The notes under the pieces were generated by a model. The model was not told where the DNA came from, made no database searches, and saw nothing but the letters and a program-made list of their open reading frames with translations. From Phytoactinopolyspora halotolerans (GTDB taxonomy: Bacteria > Actinomycetota > Actinomycetes > Jiangellales > Jiangellaceae), in contig NZ_JAAGOA010000008.1 of the NCBI RefSeq assembly GCF_010550675.1, positions 1 to 64,000 on the forward strand: a stretch of 64,000 nucleotides of DNA, written 5' to 3'. The stretch's first letter is position 1, and each line of letters opens with the position of its first letter. Below are positions 42,494-57,289 of the stretch, piece by piece. The position numbers and the translations under genes were made by a program.

Positions 42494-44071
42494 ATGTCCG
42501 CCATCACGACGACGCCGCCCGGCGTGCGAGCCGGGCCACGCGAGTGGCTGGGCCTGGCCGTCCTGGCGCTCCCCACGATCCTGATCGCCCTGGATCTGAC
42601 CGTGCTGTACATGGCCCTGCCGCAACTCGGATCCGACCTGGGCGCCAGTAACACGCAGATGTTGTGGATCACCGACATCTACGGCTTCGTCGTGGCCGGA
42701 CTCCTGGTCACGATGGGGACACTCGGGGATCGGATCGGGCGCCGCCGGCTCCTGCTGATCGGCGCCACCGCGTTCGGAGCCATGTCCGTCCTGGCTGCGT
42801 ACTCCACCAGCGCGGAGATGCTGACCGTCGCCAGGGCGTTGCTGGGCCTCGCCGGAGCGACGCTGATGCCGTCGACACTCTCGCTGATCGGGACCATGTT
42901 CACGGCGCCCAAACAGCGCGGCTTGGCCATCGGCATCTGGGGAATGTCCTTCTCGCTGGGCACCGCGATCGGGCCGGCGATCGGCGGAGCCATGCTGGAG
43001 AACTTCTGGTGGGGTTCGGTGTTCCTGCTGGGCGTGCCCGTCATGGTCGTTCTGCTGGCGACCGGCCCCCTCCTGCTACCCGAGTATCGCGCCCCGCACG
43101 CCGGACGGCTGGACCTCGTCAGCGTCATGCTGTCACTCGGTGCCATCCTGCCCGTCGTCTACGGCATCAAGGAGATCGCCAAGGATCGAGCCGTCGACGG
43201 GATACCGGCCGCCGCCATCGCCGCCGCGATCATCATCGGGTGGCTGTTCGTCCGCCGCCAGAGCCGGCTCGACGACCCCCTGCTGGACCTGCGGATGTTC
43301 GCCGACCGCCGATTCTCCGGCGCGGTGGCCGGGCTTTTCCTTGCCGCCATCACCCTGACGGCCGTCATGCTCTTCTTCACCCAGTACCTGCAACTGGTCG
43401 AAGGCTTGTCACCGCTACGGGCGGGGTTGTGGTTCCTCCCGATGGCGGTCGCCTTCATCGTCAGCTCGATCGTGGCTCCGCTGCTGGCACGGAGGGTCCG
43501 GCCCGCCCGCGTGATCGTCGGCGGCCTGTCGGTCGCCGTCGTCGGGCTGGTGTTGCTCACCCAGCTCGGGGCGGTGTCCGGCCTGGCGATTCTGGTGGCC
43601 GGCTGCACCACATTCGCCTTCGGCGTGGTACCGCTGCTGGCGCTCGGGACCGACATGGTGGTGAGCTCCGCGCCGCCGGAGAAGACCGGATCCGCAGCCG
43701 CCACGTCCGAGACAGGTAGCGAGCTGGGGATGGCGATGGGCATCGCCACGCTCGGGGCCGCCGGTACCGCCGTCTACAGCAGCGAACTAGCCGGCGCGAT
43801 GCCGGCTGCGGTGCCGGCAGACGCCTCAGCGACCGCTCGGGACAGCTTCGCCAACGCTTTCGCCGTCGCCGACGAGCTGCCGTCGCCGCTCGGCGATGAA
43901 CTCGTCGGCGCCGCACGCGAAGCCTTCACCGCCGGCTTCAACGTGGTCGCCGCCGGCAGCGCGGTCCTCCTGATCGGGATCGCCGTACTCGTCGTGGCCG
44001 TGTTGCGCCACGTCCGGCCGTTCGGACATGAGAACGAGCCCGCGGGTGACCTCACCCGCACCACACCGTAG
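42494..44071 (+). CDS. MFS transporter, DHA2 family (SmvA/QacA-like)
   Basis: 525 aa, about 14 helices. LIALDLTVLYMALPQLGSDL, TDIYGFVVAGLLVTMGTLGD then RIGRRRLLLIGATAFGAMSV, GTAIGPAIGGAMLENFWWGS VFLLGVPV. The sequence resembles quaternary-ammonium/methyl-viologen pumps. The start ATG is the only good choice. The wrbA gene follows within 33 bp, so pump and quinone reductase are probably co-transcribed, suggesting defence against redox-active toxins. Confidence 0.92.
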   Translation: MSAITTTPPGVRAGPREWLGLAVLALPTILIALDLTVLYMALPQLGSDLGASNTQMLWITDIYGFVVAGLLVTMGTLGDRIGRRRLLLIGATAFGAMSVLAAYSTSAEMLTVARALLGLAGATLMPSTLSLIGTMFTAPKQRGLAIGIWGMSFSLGTAIGPAIGGAMLENFWWGSVFLLGVPVMVVLLATGPLLLPEYRAPHAGRLDLVSVMLSLGAILPVVYGIKEIAKDRAVDGIPAAAIAAAIIIGWLFVRRQSRLDDPLLDLRMFADRRFSGAVAGLFLAAITLTAVMLFFTQYLQLVEGLSPLRAGLWFLPMAVAFIVSSIVAPLLARRVRPARVIVGGLSVAVVGLVLLTQLGAVSGLAILVAGCTTFAFGVVPLLALGTDMVVSSAPPEKTGSAAATSETGSELGMAMGIATLGAAGTAVYSSELAGAMPAAVPADASATARDSFANAFAVADELPSPLGDELVGAAREAFTAGFNVVAAGSAVLLIGIAVLVVAVLRHVRPFGHENEPAGDLTRTTP

Positions 44072-44104
44072 ATGCCGAACCGACACCGACGGGAGAACTC
44101 TCAC

Positions 44105-44746
44105 GTGAGTACCGCAGAAGCACGCATAGCCATCGTCTACTACTCCTCCACCGGCAACGTCCACCGTCTCGCCCAAGCGTTCGCGGACGGCGCCGCCGAC
44201 GCGGGAGCCGAGGTGCGGTTGCGCCGCGTGGACGAACTCGCCCCGGATGCGGCCATCGATTCCAACCCCGATTGGCGTGCCCATCTGGACGCCACGGCGC
44301 ACATCAAGCCCGCCAGCCTCGACGACCTTCTCTGGGCCAACGGCTACGCGTTCGGCACGCCGACCCGCTACGGCAACGTCAGCTCCCAGCTTCGGCAGTT
44401 CCTGGACACCACCGGCGGGCTCTGGCAAGCCGGCAAGTTGGCGAACAAGCCGGCCACCGGCTTCACCAGCAGCCACTTCGCACATGGCGGGCAGGAGTCG
44501 ACGCTGCTGTCCCTCTACAACACCTTGTGCCACTGGGGAGCGATCGTTCTGCCGACCGGTTACGTCGACTACGAGGTCGCGGCGGCCGCGGGCGGCAACC
44601 CGTACGGGGTCAGCTGCGTCGAGGAGCAAGCCGACGACGATGACTACCTCAAAGCGGTGCTGGAAGCGGCGCGGCACCAGGGCGGACGGCTCGCCGAGAC
44701 AGCCACGGTGCTCTCGTCACTGACCAACCGGCCGGCGGCCGCATGA
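44105..44746 (+). CDS. wrbA: NAD(P)H:quinone oxidoreductase WrbA-type flavodoxin-like protein
   Basis: 213 aa from GTG 44105, which has GGGAGAA upstream; ATG 44072 directly after the pump's stop is an alternative. IAIVYYSSTGNVHRLAQAFA is the FMN phosphate loop; FGTPTRYGNVSSQLRQFLD and TSSHFAHGGQESTLLSLYN are type IV quinone-reductase hallmarks. It reduces quinones by two electrons, avoiding semiquinone radicals. Confidence 0.92.
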   Translation: MSTAEARIAIVYYSSTGNVHRLAQAFADGAADAGAEVRLRRVDELAPDAAIDSNPDWRAHLDATAHIKPASLDDLLWANGYAFGTPTRYGNVSSQLRQFLDTTGGLWQAGKLANKPATGFTSSHFAHGGQESTLLSLYNTLCHWGAIVLPTGYVDYEVAAAAGGNPYGVSCVEEQADDDDYLKAVLEAARHQGGRLAETATVLSSLTNRPAAA

Positions 44747-44772
44747 ACCGCCGGCCCGGCTAGGGCTCGCTC

Positions 44773-44798
44773 CGGGTGCCAAGGACTGGAGGCACCCG
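44773..44798 (+). terminator. Hairpin downstream of wrbA
   Basis: CGGGTGCC (44773-44780) pairs with GGCACCCG (44791-44798) around a 10-base loop, 26 bases after the wrbA stop. No T-run. Confidence 0.55.
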
Positions 44799-44875
44799 TC
44801 CCACTGAGCGTTCCGCCGGGATGCAGCACGCGATCCCGGGGAAGTCCAGTCACCATTGATGAAAGGAACCTTGTT

Positions 44876-45667
44876 ATGCGCAGGACGCTTTCCAAGCGTC
44901 GCATGCTCGTGGCCACGGCGGCCGCGGCACTTGCTCTCGGCCTCACGGCGTGTTCCTCCGACGACGACGGCGGGGAGGAAGCCGCGGACACCGAGCCGGT
45001 CGCTCAGTCAGACGAGGCCGAGGACGACGCCGGCGAGCTCGGTGGAGACGCCGACGACTCGGCGGGTGAAGAAGAGGAGGAGCCTGCCGAGGACGAGCCC
45101 GCCGACGACGAGCCCGACGACGCCGCGGAGGGCGGCGGCGACACCCCTGAGTGGGCGGCCGCCGTCACCACACCCGGCGAGAAGCTCACGACCCTTGAAG
45201 GGGCGAACTTCGAGGTGGAGATCTATCAGGTGGGCGTTGCCCCGTCGCCGAAGGACGGCTTGCTGGTCGACCCGGACAGCAATCAGCCCGTCCTGGCGGA
45301 GGGAGACGACATCGTGTTCGTCAATTACGTCATCACCAACACCTCAGACGAAACGATCCCCATGAGCTCCAGCCTGGTATCCGTGTCGGCCGAGTATGAA
45401 GACTGGCCGTACCTGCAAGGAATGGACAGCATCACGGACAACGATCTGTACGAGGAGATGGACGTCAACAGCGACGGGGTCGGCGCCCGCCGGGACGACG
45501 GCGTCTACCCGCTCGGACCGGGACAGTCGATCGCCTACGGGGACAACTTCATGTACCGCACGGACGCCGCGGTGATCTTCGAGGCCACGCTGACTCCGGT
45601 CGACGAGACCGGTGACCTGGTCAGTGACGAGCAGCAGGAGGTCACCGCCGAGGTGACGCTCTCCTGA
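44876..45667 (+). CDS. Lipoprotein with long acidic linker (DUF4352-like fold possible)
   Basis: 263 aa. Lipobox LGLTAC with Cys at residue 26, so anchored on the outer face of the membrane. Residues 27-90 are almost entirely Asp/Glu/Ala/Gly/Pro, an acidic spacer. From about 105 a beta-rich domain (FEVEIYQVGVAP, IVFVNYVITNTSDETIPMSS, LGPGQSIAYGDNFMYRTDAA) resembles the immunoglobulin-like DUF4352/DUF5067 group. AAAGGAA precedes the ATG. Function unknown. Confidence 0.8.
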   Translation: MRRTLSKRRMLVATAAAALALGLTACSSDDDGGEEAADTEPVAQSDEAEDDAGELGGDADDSAGEEEEEPAEDEPADDEPDDAAEGGGDTPEWAAAVTTPGEKLTTLEGANFEVEIYQVGVAPSPKDGLLVDPDSNQPVLAEGDDIVFVNYVITNTSDETIPMSSSLVSVSAEYEDWPYLQGMDSITDNDLYEEMDVNSDGVGARRDDGVYPLGPGQSIAYGDNFMYRTDAAVIFEATLTPVDETGDLVSDEQQEVTAEVTLS

Positions 45668-45674
45668 CCTCCCG

Positions 45675-45724
45675 CCGGTCGTGATGGTGCGGCGGAACGG
45701 TCCTCAGCCCACCATCACGACCGG
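45675..45724. terminator. Strong bidirectional terminator hairpin
   Basis: CCGGTCGTGATGGTG (45675-45689) pairs perfectly with 45710-45724 around a 20-base loop, exactly between the convergent lipoprotein and AfsR-type genes. Confidence 0.8.
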
Positions 45725-45740
45725 AAGGCGAGCCCGACGA

Positions 45741-48700
45741 TCACGCCAACTCGTCGATGCCCAACCGTCCGCCCAGCGCGAATTCGGCAGCGAAGGCGCT
45801 CGCGCCCAGGGCCTCTCTCGCTCGCCGAGCGATCCGCTCGACATCGCCGCGGTCAGCCGCCGCCGAGGGTGCGGCCGCGGACTCGCGAGCGGCGGCCGCC
45901 GCACCGAGCAGCCGAGCCGCGTCTTGGTACCGCGCGGCCAGGGCGGCCGCGCCGGCGAGCCCTTCCAGCGCCAACGCCACGGCCCTGGTGTCTCCCGTCT
46001 TGCGGGCGGTCACCAACCCCTCCGCGTGCAGTTCGCGCGCCGACGCGGCGTCGTCCCGCAGCTCAGCGACGAAACCCAACTCCGCCAGGATCAGGGCGGT
46101 ACCCGGCAGGTGGCCGGTACGGCGATGCCAGTCAAGCAGGTCGTGCAGCCGTTCTTCGGCGGCATCGAGGTGACCCTGCCGGCGTGCGCCGAGGGCCAAG
46201 CCGATGGCGGCGAAGGCAGCGGCGGCGCCGTCCGACTGCTGCTCGGCCAGGTTCAGTGCTTGTTGATGGTATTCCGTCGCTTCGGCGAAGTTCTCGACGA
46301 GCAGCGCCGTCCGGCCGAGGCTGGCCAGTTGCATCGACACGGCGGGCCACAGCTCGAGGTCCTCCGCGATCCGCAGCGCGCCTCGATGCAGCTGCGCCGC
46401 ACGTGTGTGGTCGCCGCCGATCTCGGCCAACACGCCGAGCAGGTGCATCGGTTGGAGCCGCCCCCAGTCGTCACCGACGTCGTCGAACAGTTGGAGCGAC
46501 TGCTCACTGTCGCGTCTGACCGCGTCGAGATCACCTTCGATCAGCGCGTGCTCGGCGCGAGTGAACAACGCGGCCGCGGTTCCCCAGCGATCACCCAGCG
46601 CCCGGAAACCGGTCAAGGCGTCGGACACGAGTTGTTCGCCCACCGCCTTGTCGCCCCAGCCGAGCATGGTGAACGCGCATACCCATTGCGCACGCGCTCG
46701 CCCGGCCGGATCGTCGATCTGGTCGTAGAGCCTGAGCGCCGCATCGCGCCGGGCCACTGGATCGTCTTGAAGATCGGTGAAGGCGACGCCGGCCAGCCAG
46801 GTGGATGCCTCGGCTCGAGCGGCCCCGACGGCCCCCTCGCTGGACGGAATCTCCAAAGCCAGCGTCAGACATCGACGGGCTTCCTGATGTCGCCCGCGGA
46901 GAAACCAATACCACGCCAGGGAGTTCACCAGGCGCAGCGCCATGTCCGCCGCGTTCACGTGCGCCGCCGTGTCCAGGGCCGCACGCAGGTTGGCGGCCTC
47001 GCTGTCCAGGCAGCGCAACGCCTGTCGCTGACCGGATCCGCGCAGCGCGCGTCCGGCACGCTCGGCCAGATCCGCGTAGTACGCGGCATGCCGACGGTGC
47101 AGCACCGCTGCCTCGCCGGCCTCCTCCAGCCGCTGCCGCGCGTACTCCGCCACCGACTCCAGCAGTCGATAACGTCGAGTGTCGGTCTCCTGCGAGACGG
47201 TCACCAGGGACCGGTCGACCAACCGCCCCAGCCCATCGACGACGTCCACTCCAGCGATGGCGTCGTCGGCGCAGACCTGTTCGGCCGCTTCCAGGGTGCA
47301 TCCACCGACGTGGACGGCCATCCGGCGCAGCACCGTCTGGTCCACCGCCGACAGCCGCTGCCAGCTCCAATCGATCATGGCCTGCAGCGTCCGCTGCCGC
47401 TGCGGCGCCGTTCGATGCCCGGGACCGAGCAGCCGGAATCGGTCGTCGAGACGAGCGGCGAGATCGCGCACGTCCAGCGCACGCACCCGGGCGGCGGCCA
47501 GTTCGAGCGCGAGCGGAATGCCGTCGAGCCGGGTGCAGATCTCCATGACAGCCTTCGCGTTGTCCGCGGTCAGGGCGAAACCCGGCGCCGCGGCGGCAGC
47601 GCGCAGGAGAAACAGGCGTACCGCGGCGGCCTGCGACAACTCGTCCAAGGATGAATCCGGCTCCGGCAGCTCGAGCGGCGATACCGGAACGATCACCTCG
47701 GCGGGCAACCTCACCGGCTCCTGACTCGTGACCAGCAACGAGACGCCGGGCGCCGTACCCAGCACCCGCTCGATGAGATGGGCCACCGGCTCGATGACGT
47801 GCTCACAGTTGTCCAGCACGAGCAGTGACCGGCGGGAACGCAGCGCCGCCACCAGTCGGTCGGTCACACCGAGGTGCGATTCGCCGGCCGGGACACCCAG
47901 CGCGGAGTCCTCCCGGACACCGAGCGTCGCGGCCACGACGGTGGCGATCGAACCGACGTCGTCGACGTCGTCGGGCCGGGAGAGGTGCGGTGTCTCCCCG
48001 GCCAGTTCCACGATCCAGCTGCCGTCCGGGTACAGATCCGCGGCAGCCCTCGCGACCTCGACGGCGAGGCGGGTCTTGCCCACTCCGCCCGGTCCGGTGA
48101 GGGTCACCAGCCGGCCTGCTTCCAGGGCCTTCCTCACCTCGGCGATCGCCGCCGCCCGGCCCACCAGTCCTCCGTCGGGCTCTGTCGAGATGGCGACCGG
48201 CAGGTTCGTCGTGGGCGGGGCGGCCATCGCCGCAGCCGTCGCCGAGACCGTTCCAGACCCCAACGCCGGATCCCGCTGCAGGATCGCTCGGTGAAGCTCG
48301 ACCAGTTCGGTGCCGGGATCCAGGCCGAGTTCGTCCCGCAGCCGCCGGCGGTACCGCTCGTATGCGTCCAGCGCCTCACTCTGCCGGCCGGAACCGTACA
48401 GGGCGCGCAGCTGCGCGGCGCGTAACCGCTCACGCAACGGGTGCTGTTCGACCATGTCGCCCAGCTCCCCCACGAGCAGGGTGTGTTCGCCCAGTTCGAG
48501 TCGTGCTTCGGCGAGGTCCTCGAACGCCACCAGCCGCTGCTCGTCCAGCCGGACGGTCCATCCCCGGGCGAACTCCATCTCCCCGGCCTCTCCGAGAGCG
48601 GGACCCCTCCACAACGCGAGCGCCTGGGTCAGCAGGGAAACCTTGCTGTGCGCGTCCCGCAGAGTCCGCGCTTGCTCGACGAGTGAACTGAACCGTCCCG

Positions 48701-49007
48701 CGTCGACCTCTTCCGGCGGGACCTTGAGCCGGTATCCCAAGGGCCCGAATTCCACCCGGGTACGGGCACCTGGCTCCACCTCATCGAGCGCGCGCCGCAG
48801 CTGTGACACCTTGGCATGCAGCGCCCCGGCCGGATTGCCTGGATAGTCCTCCGCCCACAGATCGTTGATCAGCCGGTCCGCCGACACCGGCCGCCCCTCG
48901 TGGACGAGCAAATCGGCGAGCAGCGCCCGGACTTTGAGCCCGGGGATGGTCACGGGGATTCCATCCGGCGACCACACCGCCAAGGGCCCGAGCACCCCGA
49001 ACCTCAT
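45741..49007 (-). CDS. AfsR/SARP-type transcriptional regulator (BTAD, NB-ARC, TPR)
   Basis: 1088 aa. Winged-helix DNA-binding domain, residues 1-95 (MRFGVLGPLAVWSPDGIPV, LINDLWAEDYPGNPAGALHA, VSQLRRAL). BTAD domain about 97-245. NB-ARC ATPase from about 278, with Walker A VTLTGPGGVGKTRLA near 303-317, Walker B-like SLLVLDNCEHV and GIPLALELAAARV. The C-terminal ~400 residues are TPR-like helices rich in Ala/Arg. Such proteins activate secondary-metabolism or export genes on ATP/ligand signals. Divergent from the 1840-aa carboxylase, the most likely target, with a ~210-bp gap. Confidence 0.93.
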   Translation of the reverse strand: MRFGVLGPLAVWSPDGIPVTIPGLKVRALLADLLVHEGRPVSADRLINDLWAEDYPGNPAGALHAKVSQLRRALDEVEPGARTRVEFGPLGYRLKVPPEEVDAGRFSSLVEQARTLRDAHSKVSLLTQALALWRGPALGEAGEMEFARGWTVRLDEQRLVAFEDLAEARLELGEHTLLVGELGDMVEQHPLRERLRAAQLRALYGSGRQSEALDAYERYRRRLRDELGLDPGTELVELHRAILQRDPALGSGTVSATAAAMAAPPTTNLPVAISTEPDGGLVGRAAAIAEVRKALEAGRLVTLTGPGGVGKTRLAVEVARAAADLYPDGSWIVELAGETPHLSRPDDVDDVGSIATVVAATLGVREDSALGVPAGESHLGVTDRLVAALRSRRSLLVLDNCEHVIEPVAHLIERVLGTAPGVSLLVTSQEPVRLPAEVIVPVSPLELPEPDSSLDELSQAAAVRLFLLRAAAAAPGFALTADNAKAVMEICTRLDGIPLALELAAARVRALDVRDLAARLDDRFRLLGPGHRTAPQRQRTLQAMIDWSWQRLSAVDQTVLRRMAVHVGGCTLEAAEQVCADDAIAGVDVVDGLGRLVDRSLVTVSQETDTRRYRLLESVAEYARQRLEEAGEAAVLHRRHAAYYADLAERAGRALRGSGQRQALRCLDSEAANLRAALDTAAHVNAADMALRLVNSLAWYWFLRGRHQEARRCLTLALEIPSSEGAVGAARAEASTWLAGVAFTDLQDDPVARRDAALRLYDQIDDPAGRARAQWVCAFTMLGWGDKAVGEQLVSDALTGFRALGDRWGTAAALFTRAEHALIEGDLDAVRRDSEQSLQLFDDVGDDWGRLQPMHLLGVLAEIGGDHTRAAQLHRGALRIAEDLELWPAVSMQLASLGRTALLVENFAEATEYHQQALNLAEQQSDGAAAAFAAIGLALGARRQGHLDAAEERLHDLLDWHRRTGHLPGTALILAELGFVAELRDDAASARELHAEGLVTARKTGDTRAVALALEGLAGAAALAARYQDAARLLGAAAAARESAAAPSAAADRGDVERIARRAREALGASAFAAEFALGGRLGIDELA

Positions 49008-49220
49008 GTGCCCACCATATCCGGGCGCGAACGGCGCCGACGCACTTCTCTGCCACGGCCCGCGCGAAGCCCGGCAGGTCGCGCCGATCCAGCCGCTGTT
49101 TGGGGGGTTCCCACGAAAATCCCGCTTCAGGGCGTCATGCGATGGACGATCACCCTACTGGCCGGTAACCGAGATGCTGGAGATGTGGCAACGTAGCCAC
49201 GGTCGTCTGTCGTCCACCAG

Positions 49221-54724
<5,504 letters not shown>

Positions 54725-54743
<19 letters not shown>

Positions 54744-54779
54744 CCGTGCTATGTGAACGGTAAGTGTTCATGATCATGG
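54725..54779. terminator. Very strong bidirectional terminator overlapping the carboxylase stop
   Basis: CCATGATCATGAACACT (54725-54741) pairs perfectly with 54763-54779; after one mismatch another 5 bp pair (54743-54747 with 54757-54761), leaving a 9-base loop. The TAA stop of the carboxylase lies in the stem; the convergent gene ends 8 bp further on. Confidence 0.8.
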
Positions 54780-54786
54780 GGTGTGG

Positions 54787-55740
54787 TCATGGGGTTTGGT
54801 CGCACCACTTGAGGACGCGCATCGCACGCAGGGTCACCCAGCGGGACGGTCTGCCCGGTCCGTCGTCCACGTCGAACCAGACACGACCGGGCAGGCTCCA
54901 GTCGAGTGGCCACGTGCCGTCCGGCCGGCGCCGGGAACGTACGCGATCGACTGCTTCGCCGAGCCGCCGATCGGGCGCGGCTCCGGTCAGCGCGGCCGCG
55001 GAGCGGAAGTAGTCCAGCGCACGGAGGATGTCGTAACGCCATCGGTTCGGGTGCAGGAACGTCAGGAACCGTTCGTCGGCCGGCTCACCGGTGGTCAGGC
55101 GCCGGAACAGGTGCCGCTGCAGGAGGTATTCCTCGCCGGATGCCCGCGCGTCCCGGGACTCGGGGGTTCCGCCGGTGGCTCTCTCATACTCCAGGAGACC
55201 TTCCAGCACGTTGATCGTGCTGGCGAAGGACGAGCGGCTGGAGCCGTTGGCCCGCTCACAATTCCAGCCGCCGTCGTCGAGACGCTCGCCCACCAGCCGG
55301 TCGACGACGGATGAGACGTCGACCCCGAAATAGGCACCGTCAGCTACGGTCCGGCCGTTGATGCACTCCTCGACCTCACCCTCCCAGTAGGGCTGGCCGG
55401 CATGATCCCAGCGGGCGTTGGCACCGATCAGCTCGACGGTTCGCCTGGCCCGGTCGGTGACGGGATCGAGGCCGAACTCCCGCAGCTGCGACAATGCGAA
55501 GGTCGTCGCCGTCCACGGCTGGCCGACCTGCTGCCACTCCCGGTAGTCGAACCCACGCGGGACGAAGGCACCGCCCGCCCACTGCCCGTCCTCGTCCTGA
55601 TGTGCCAGAAGCCTGGCGCCCCACCCTTCCGTCTCCACCTTGGCCCGCTCAGCCTTCCACTCCGCCTCCGGCGCGCCGAGCAGATCGCGCATCACCTGCC
55701 AGCGGATGGATGGATCCGAGTCGAGAAGCCAGTCGATCAC
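54787..55740 (-). CDS. Terpenoid-cyclase-fold (squalene-cyclase-like) protein of unknown function
   Basis: 317 aa. Alpha-helical repeats with QW-like segments: RLLAHQDEDGQWAGGAFVPR, ERLDDGGWNCERANGSSRSS, RRRPDGTWPLDWSLPGRVWF. This matches a conserved actinobacterial 'squalene cyclase-like' family of soluble proteins without the DxDD cyclase motif, so terpene cyclisation is unlikely. GTG start at 55740, with TGAGG upstream; the frame upstream is not coding. Convergent with the carboxylase. Confidence 0.75.
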   Translation of the reverse strand: MIDWLLDSDPSIRWQVMRDLLGAPEAEWKAERAKVETEGWGARLLAHQDEDGQWAGGAFVPRGFDYREWQQVGQPWTATTFALSQLREFGLDPVTDRARRTVELIGANARWDHAGQPYWEGEVEECINGRTVADGAYFGVDVSSVVDRLVGERLDDGGWNCERANGSSRSSFASTINVLEGLLEYERATGGTPESRDARASGEEYLLQRHLFRRLTTGEPADERFLTFLHPNRWRYDILRALDYFRSAAALTGAAPDRRLGEAVDRVRSRRRPDGTWPLDWSLPGRVWFDVDDGPGRPSRWVTLRAMRVLKWCDQTP

Positions 55741-55885
55741 AGCCTCAGCGTAAAGCCGATTCCGGACGTTCGGCCTCCGGATCCATCGGCCGCGCTGGAC
55801 GGGGCGTCGCCCCGGCCGGATAGCGGCGGATCGGCACAGAACGAGACGATCGAAGCGTGCCGGGGAGGCCCTAAGATCATGGGGT

Positions 55886-57289
55886 ATGTCCGGATCCTCG
55901 CCGGTGAGTCCTCCGGCACTCGGCCGACGGGTGCTCGTGGGATACGGGATGGGCTCCGTGGCCACCGGGATCTTCGGCACCGTTCCCGGGCTGGTGCTGC
56001 TGTACTACCTGACGGACGTGCTCGGTGTCGCCGCGGCCGTCGCCGGCCTGATGGTCGCCCTGCCCAAGGTGTGGGACGTCGTGCTCAACCCGTGGATCGG
56101 CAGCCTGTCCGATCGGACCCGGCATCGTTGGGGCCCACGCCGGCCGTGGATGTTGCTGGGCGCGGTGCTCACCCCGATCGGGTTCGCCGCCATCTTCGCC
56201 GCGCCGCCGATCCCACCGGGCGGCGCGGCGGCCTACGTCGCGATACTCTTCCTGTTCACCGCTACCGGATACTCCTGCTTCCAGGTTCCCTACGTGGCCC
56301 TCCCAGCGGAGATGACCGCGGATCCGGACGAACGCGCGAAGGTCAACTCGTGCCGGGTAGCCATCCTCGCCGTCGCGATATTGCTCTCCGGCGCCCTGGC
56401 TCCGATGCTGGCCGGTGCAACCGGCGACTCCGACGGCACACCTGCCGGATACCGCCTCATGGGCATCGTGATGGGCGCGTTGTTGCTGGCCGGAGCGCTG
56501 ATCGCGGTCGCCGCCACGGCCGGCGCCCCGAGCGTGCTCCGCACCACGAGCGAACCGTCGCTGCCGGCGCAACTGCGCGCCGCGCGCGGGAACCGGCCCT
56601 TCGCCTGGCTGCTGGCGATGTTCGTCGTCCAGGCCCTTGCCGCAGGCCTGATGTTGGCCGGCGCGCAGTATTACGCCACGTACATCCTGGACAACCCGTC
56701 CGCCGTCTCCGTGCTTTTCGCGTTCCTCATCCTCCCGTTGCTGCTGGCCATGCCGATGTGGCTGGCGGCCAGCCGACGCGCCGGCAAACGCAAGGCGACG
56801 TTCGCCGCGTCGTTGTGCTTCCTTTCCGGCGCGCTCATCGCGGCGTTCGGCCGGGACGTCCCCGCCGCCGCGGTCTATGCCGGCGTCGCGCTGGCGGGGG
56901 TCGGATACGCGGGCATCCAGATGCTGCCGCTCTCCATGCTGGGCGACACGATCGCCGCGGACGCGTTCACCACCCGGCGGCGACGGGCGGGCGTCTTCAC
57001 CGGGCTCTGGACGGCCGGCGAAACGCTCGGGCTCGCGGTGGGGCCGGGCCTGTACGGGTTGATACTCGCGCTCAGCGGCTTCGTCTCGTCCGACGCCGAC
57101 CACAGGGTGGCCCAGCCCGACTCCGCGCTCACCGGGATCGTGATCGGCTTCGGCGCCGTGCCCGTCCTGCTCGTCGGGCTGAGCCTGCTGCTGTTGGCGC
57201 GTTATGACCTCACCGAAGAACGTCTCATCGCCCTGCGCGACGCGCACGGCGAACCGCCGATGTCCGCACCAGCTGGAGACCTCACATGA
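55886..57289 (+). CDS. GPH-family (MFS) sugar/cation symporter
   Basis: 467 aa, about 12 helices. The GPH signature is clear: VGYGMGSVATGIFGTVPGLV, PKVWDVVLNPWIGSLSDRTR then HRWGPRRPWML, and TGYSCFQVPYVALPAEMT. Family members import glycosides, but some relatives carry lipids or other compounds. Its stop overlaps the start of the PLP enzyme (ATGA), so transport and metabolism of the same compound are likely linked. Confidence 0.9.
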   Translation: MSGSSPVSPPALGRRVLVGYGMGSVATGIFGTVPGLVLLYYLTDVLGVAAAVAGLMVALPKVWDVVLNPWIGSLSDRTRHRWGPRRPWMLLGAVLTPIGFAAIFAAPPIPPGGAAAYVAILFLFTATGYSCFQVPYVALPAEMTADPDERAKVNSCRVAILAVAILLSGALAPMLAGATGDSDGTPAGYRLMGIVMGALLLAGALIAVAATAGAPSVLRTTSEPSLPAQLRAARGNRPFAWLLAMFVVQALAAGLMLAGAQYYATYILDNPSAVSVLFAFLILPLLLAMPMWLAASRRAGKRKATFAASLCFLSGALIAAFGRDVPAAAVYAGVALAGVGYAGIQMLPLSMLGDTIAADAFTTRRRRAGVFTGLWTAGETLGLAVGPGLYGLILALSGFVSSDADHRVAQPDSALTGIVIGFGAVPVLLVGLSLLLLARYDLTEERLIALRDAHGEPPMSAPAGDLT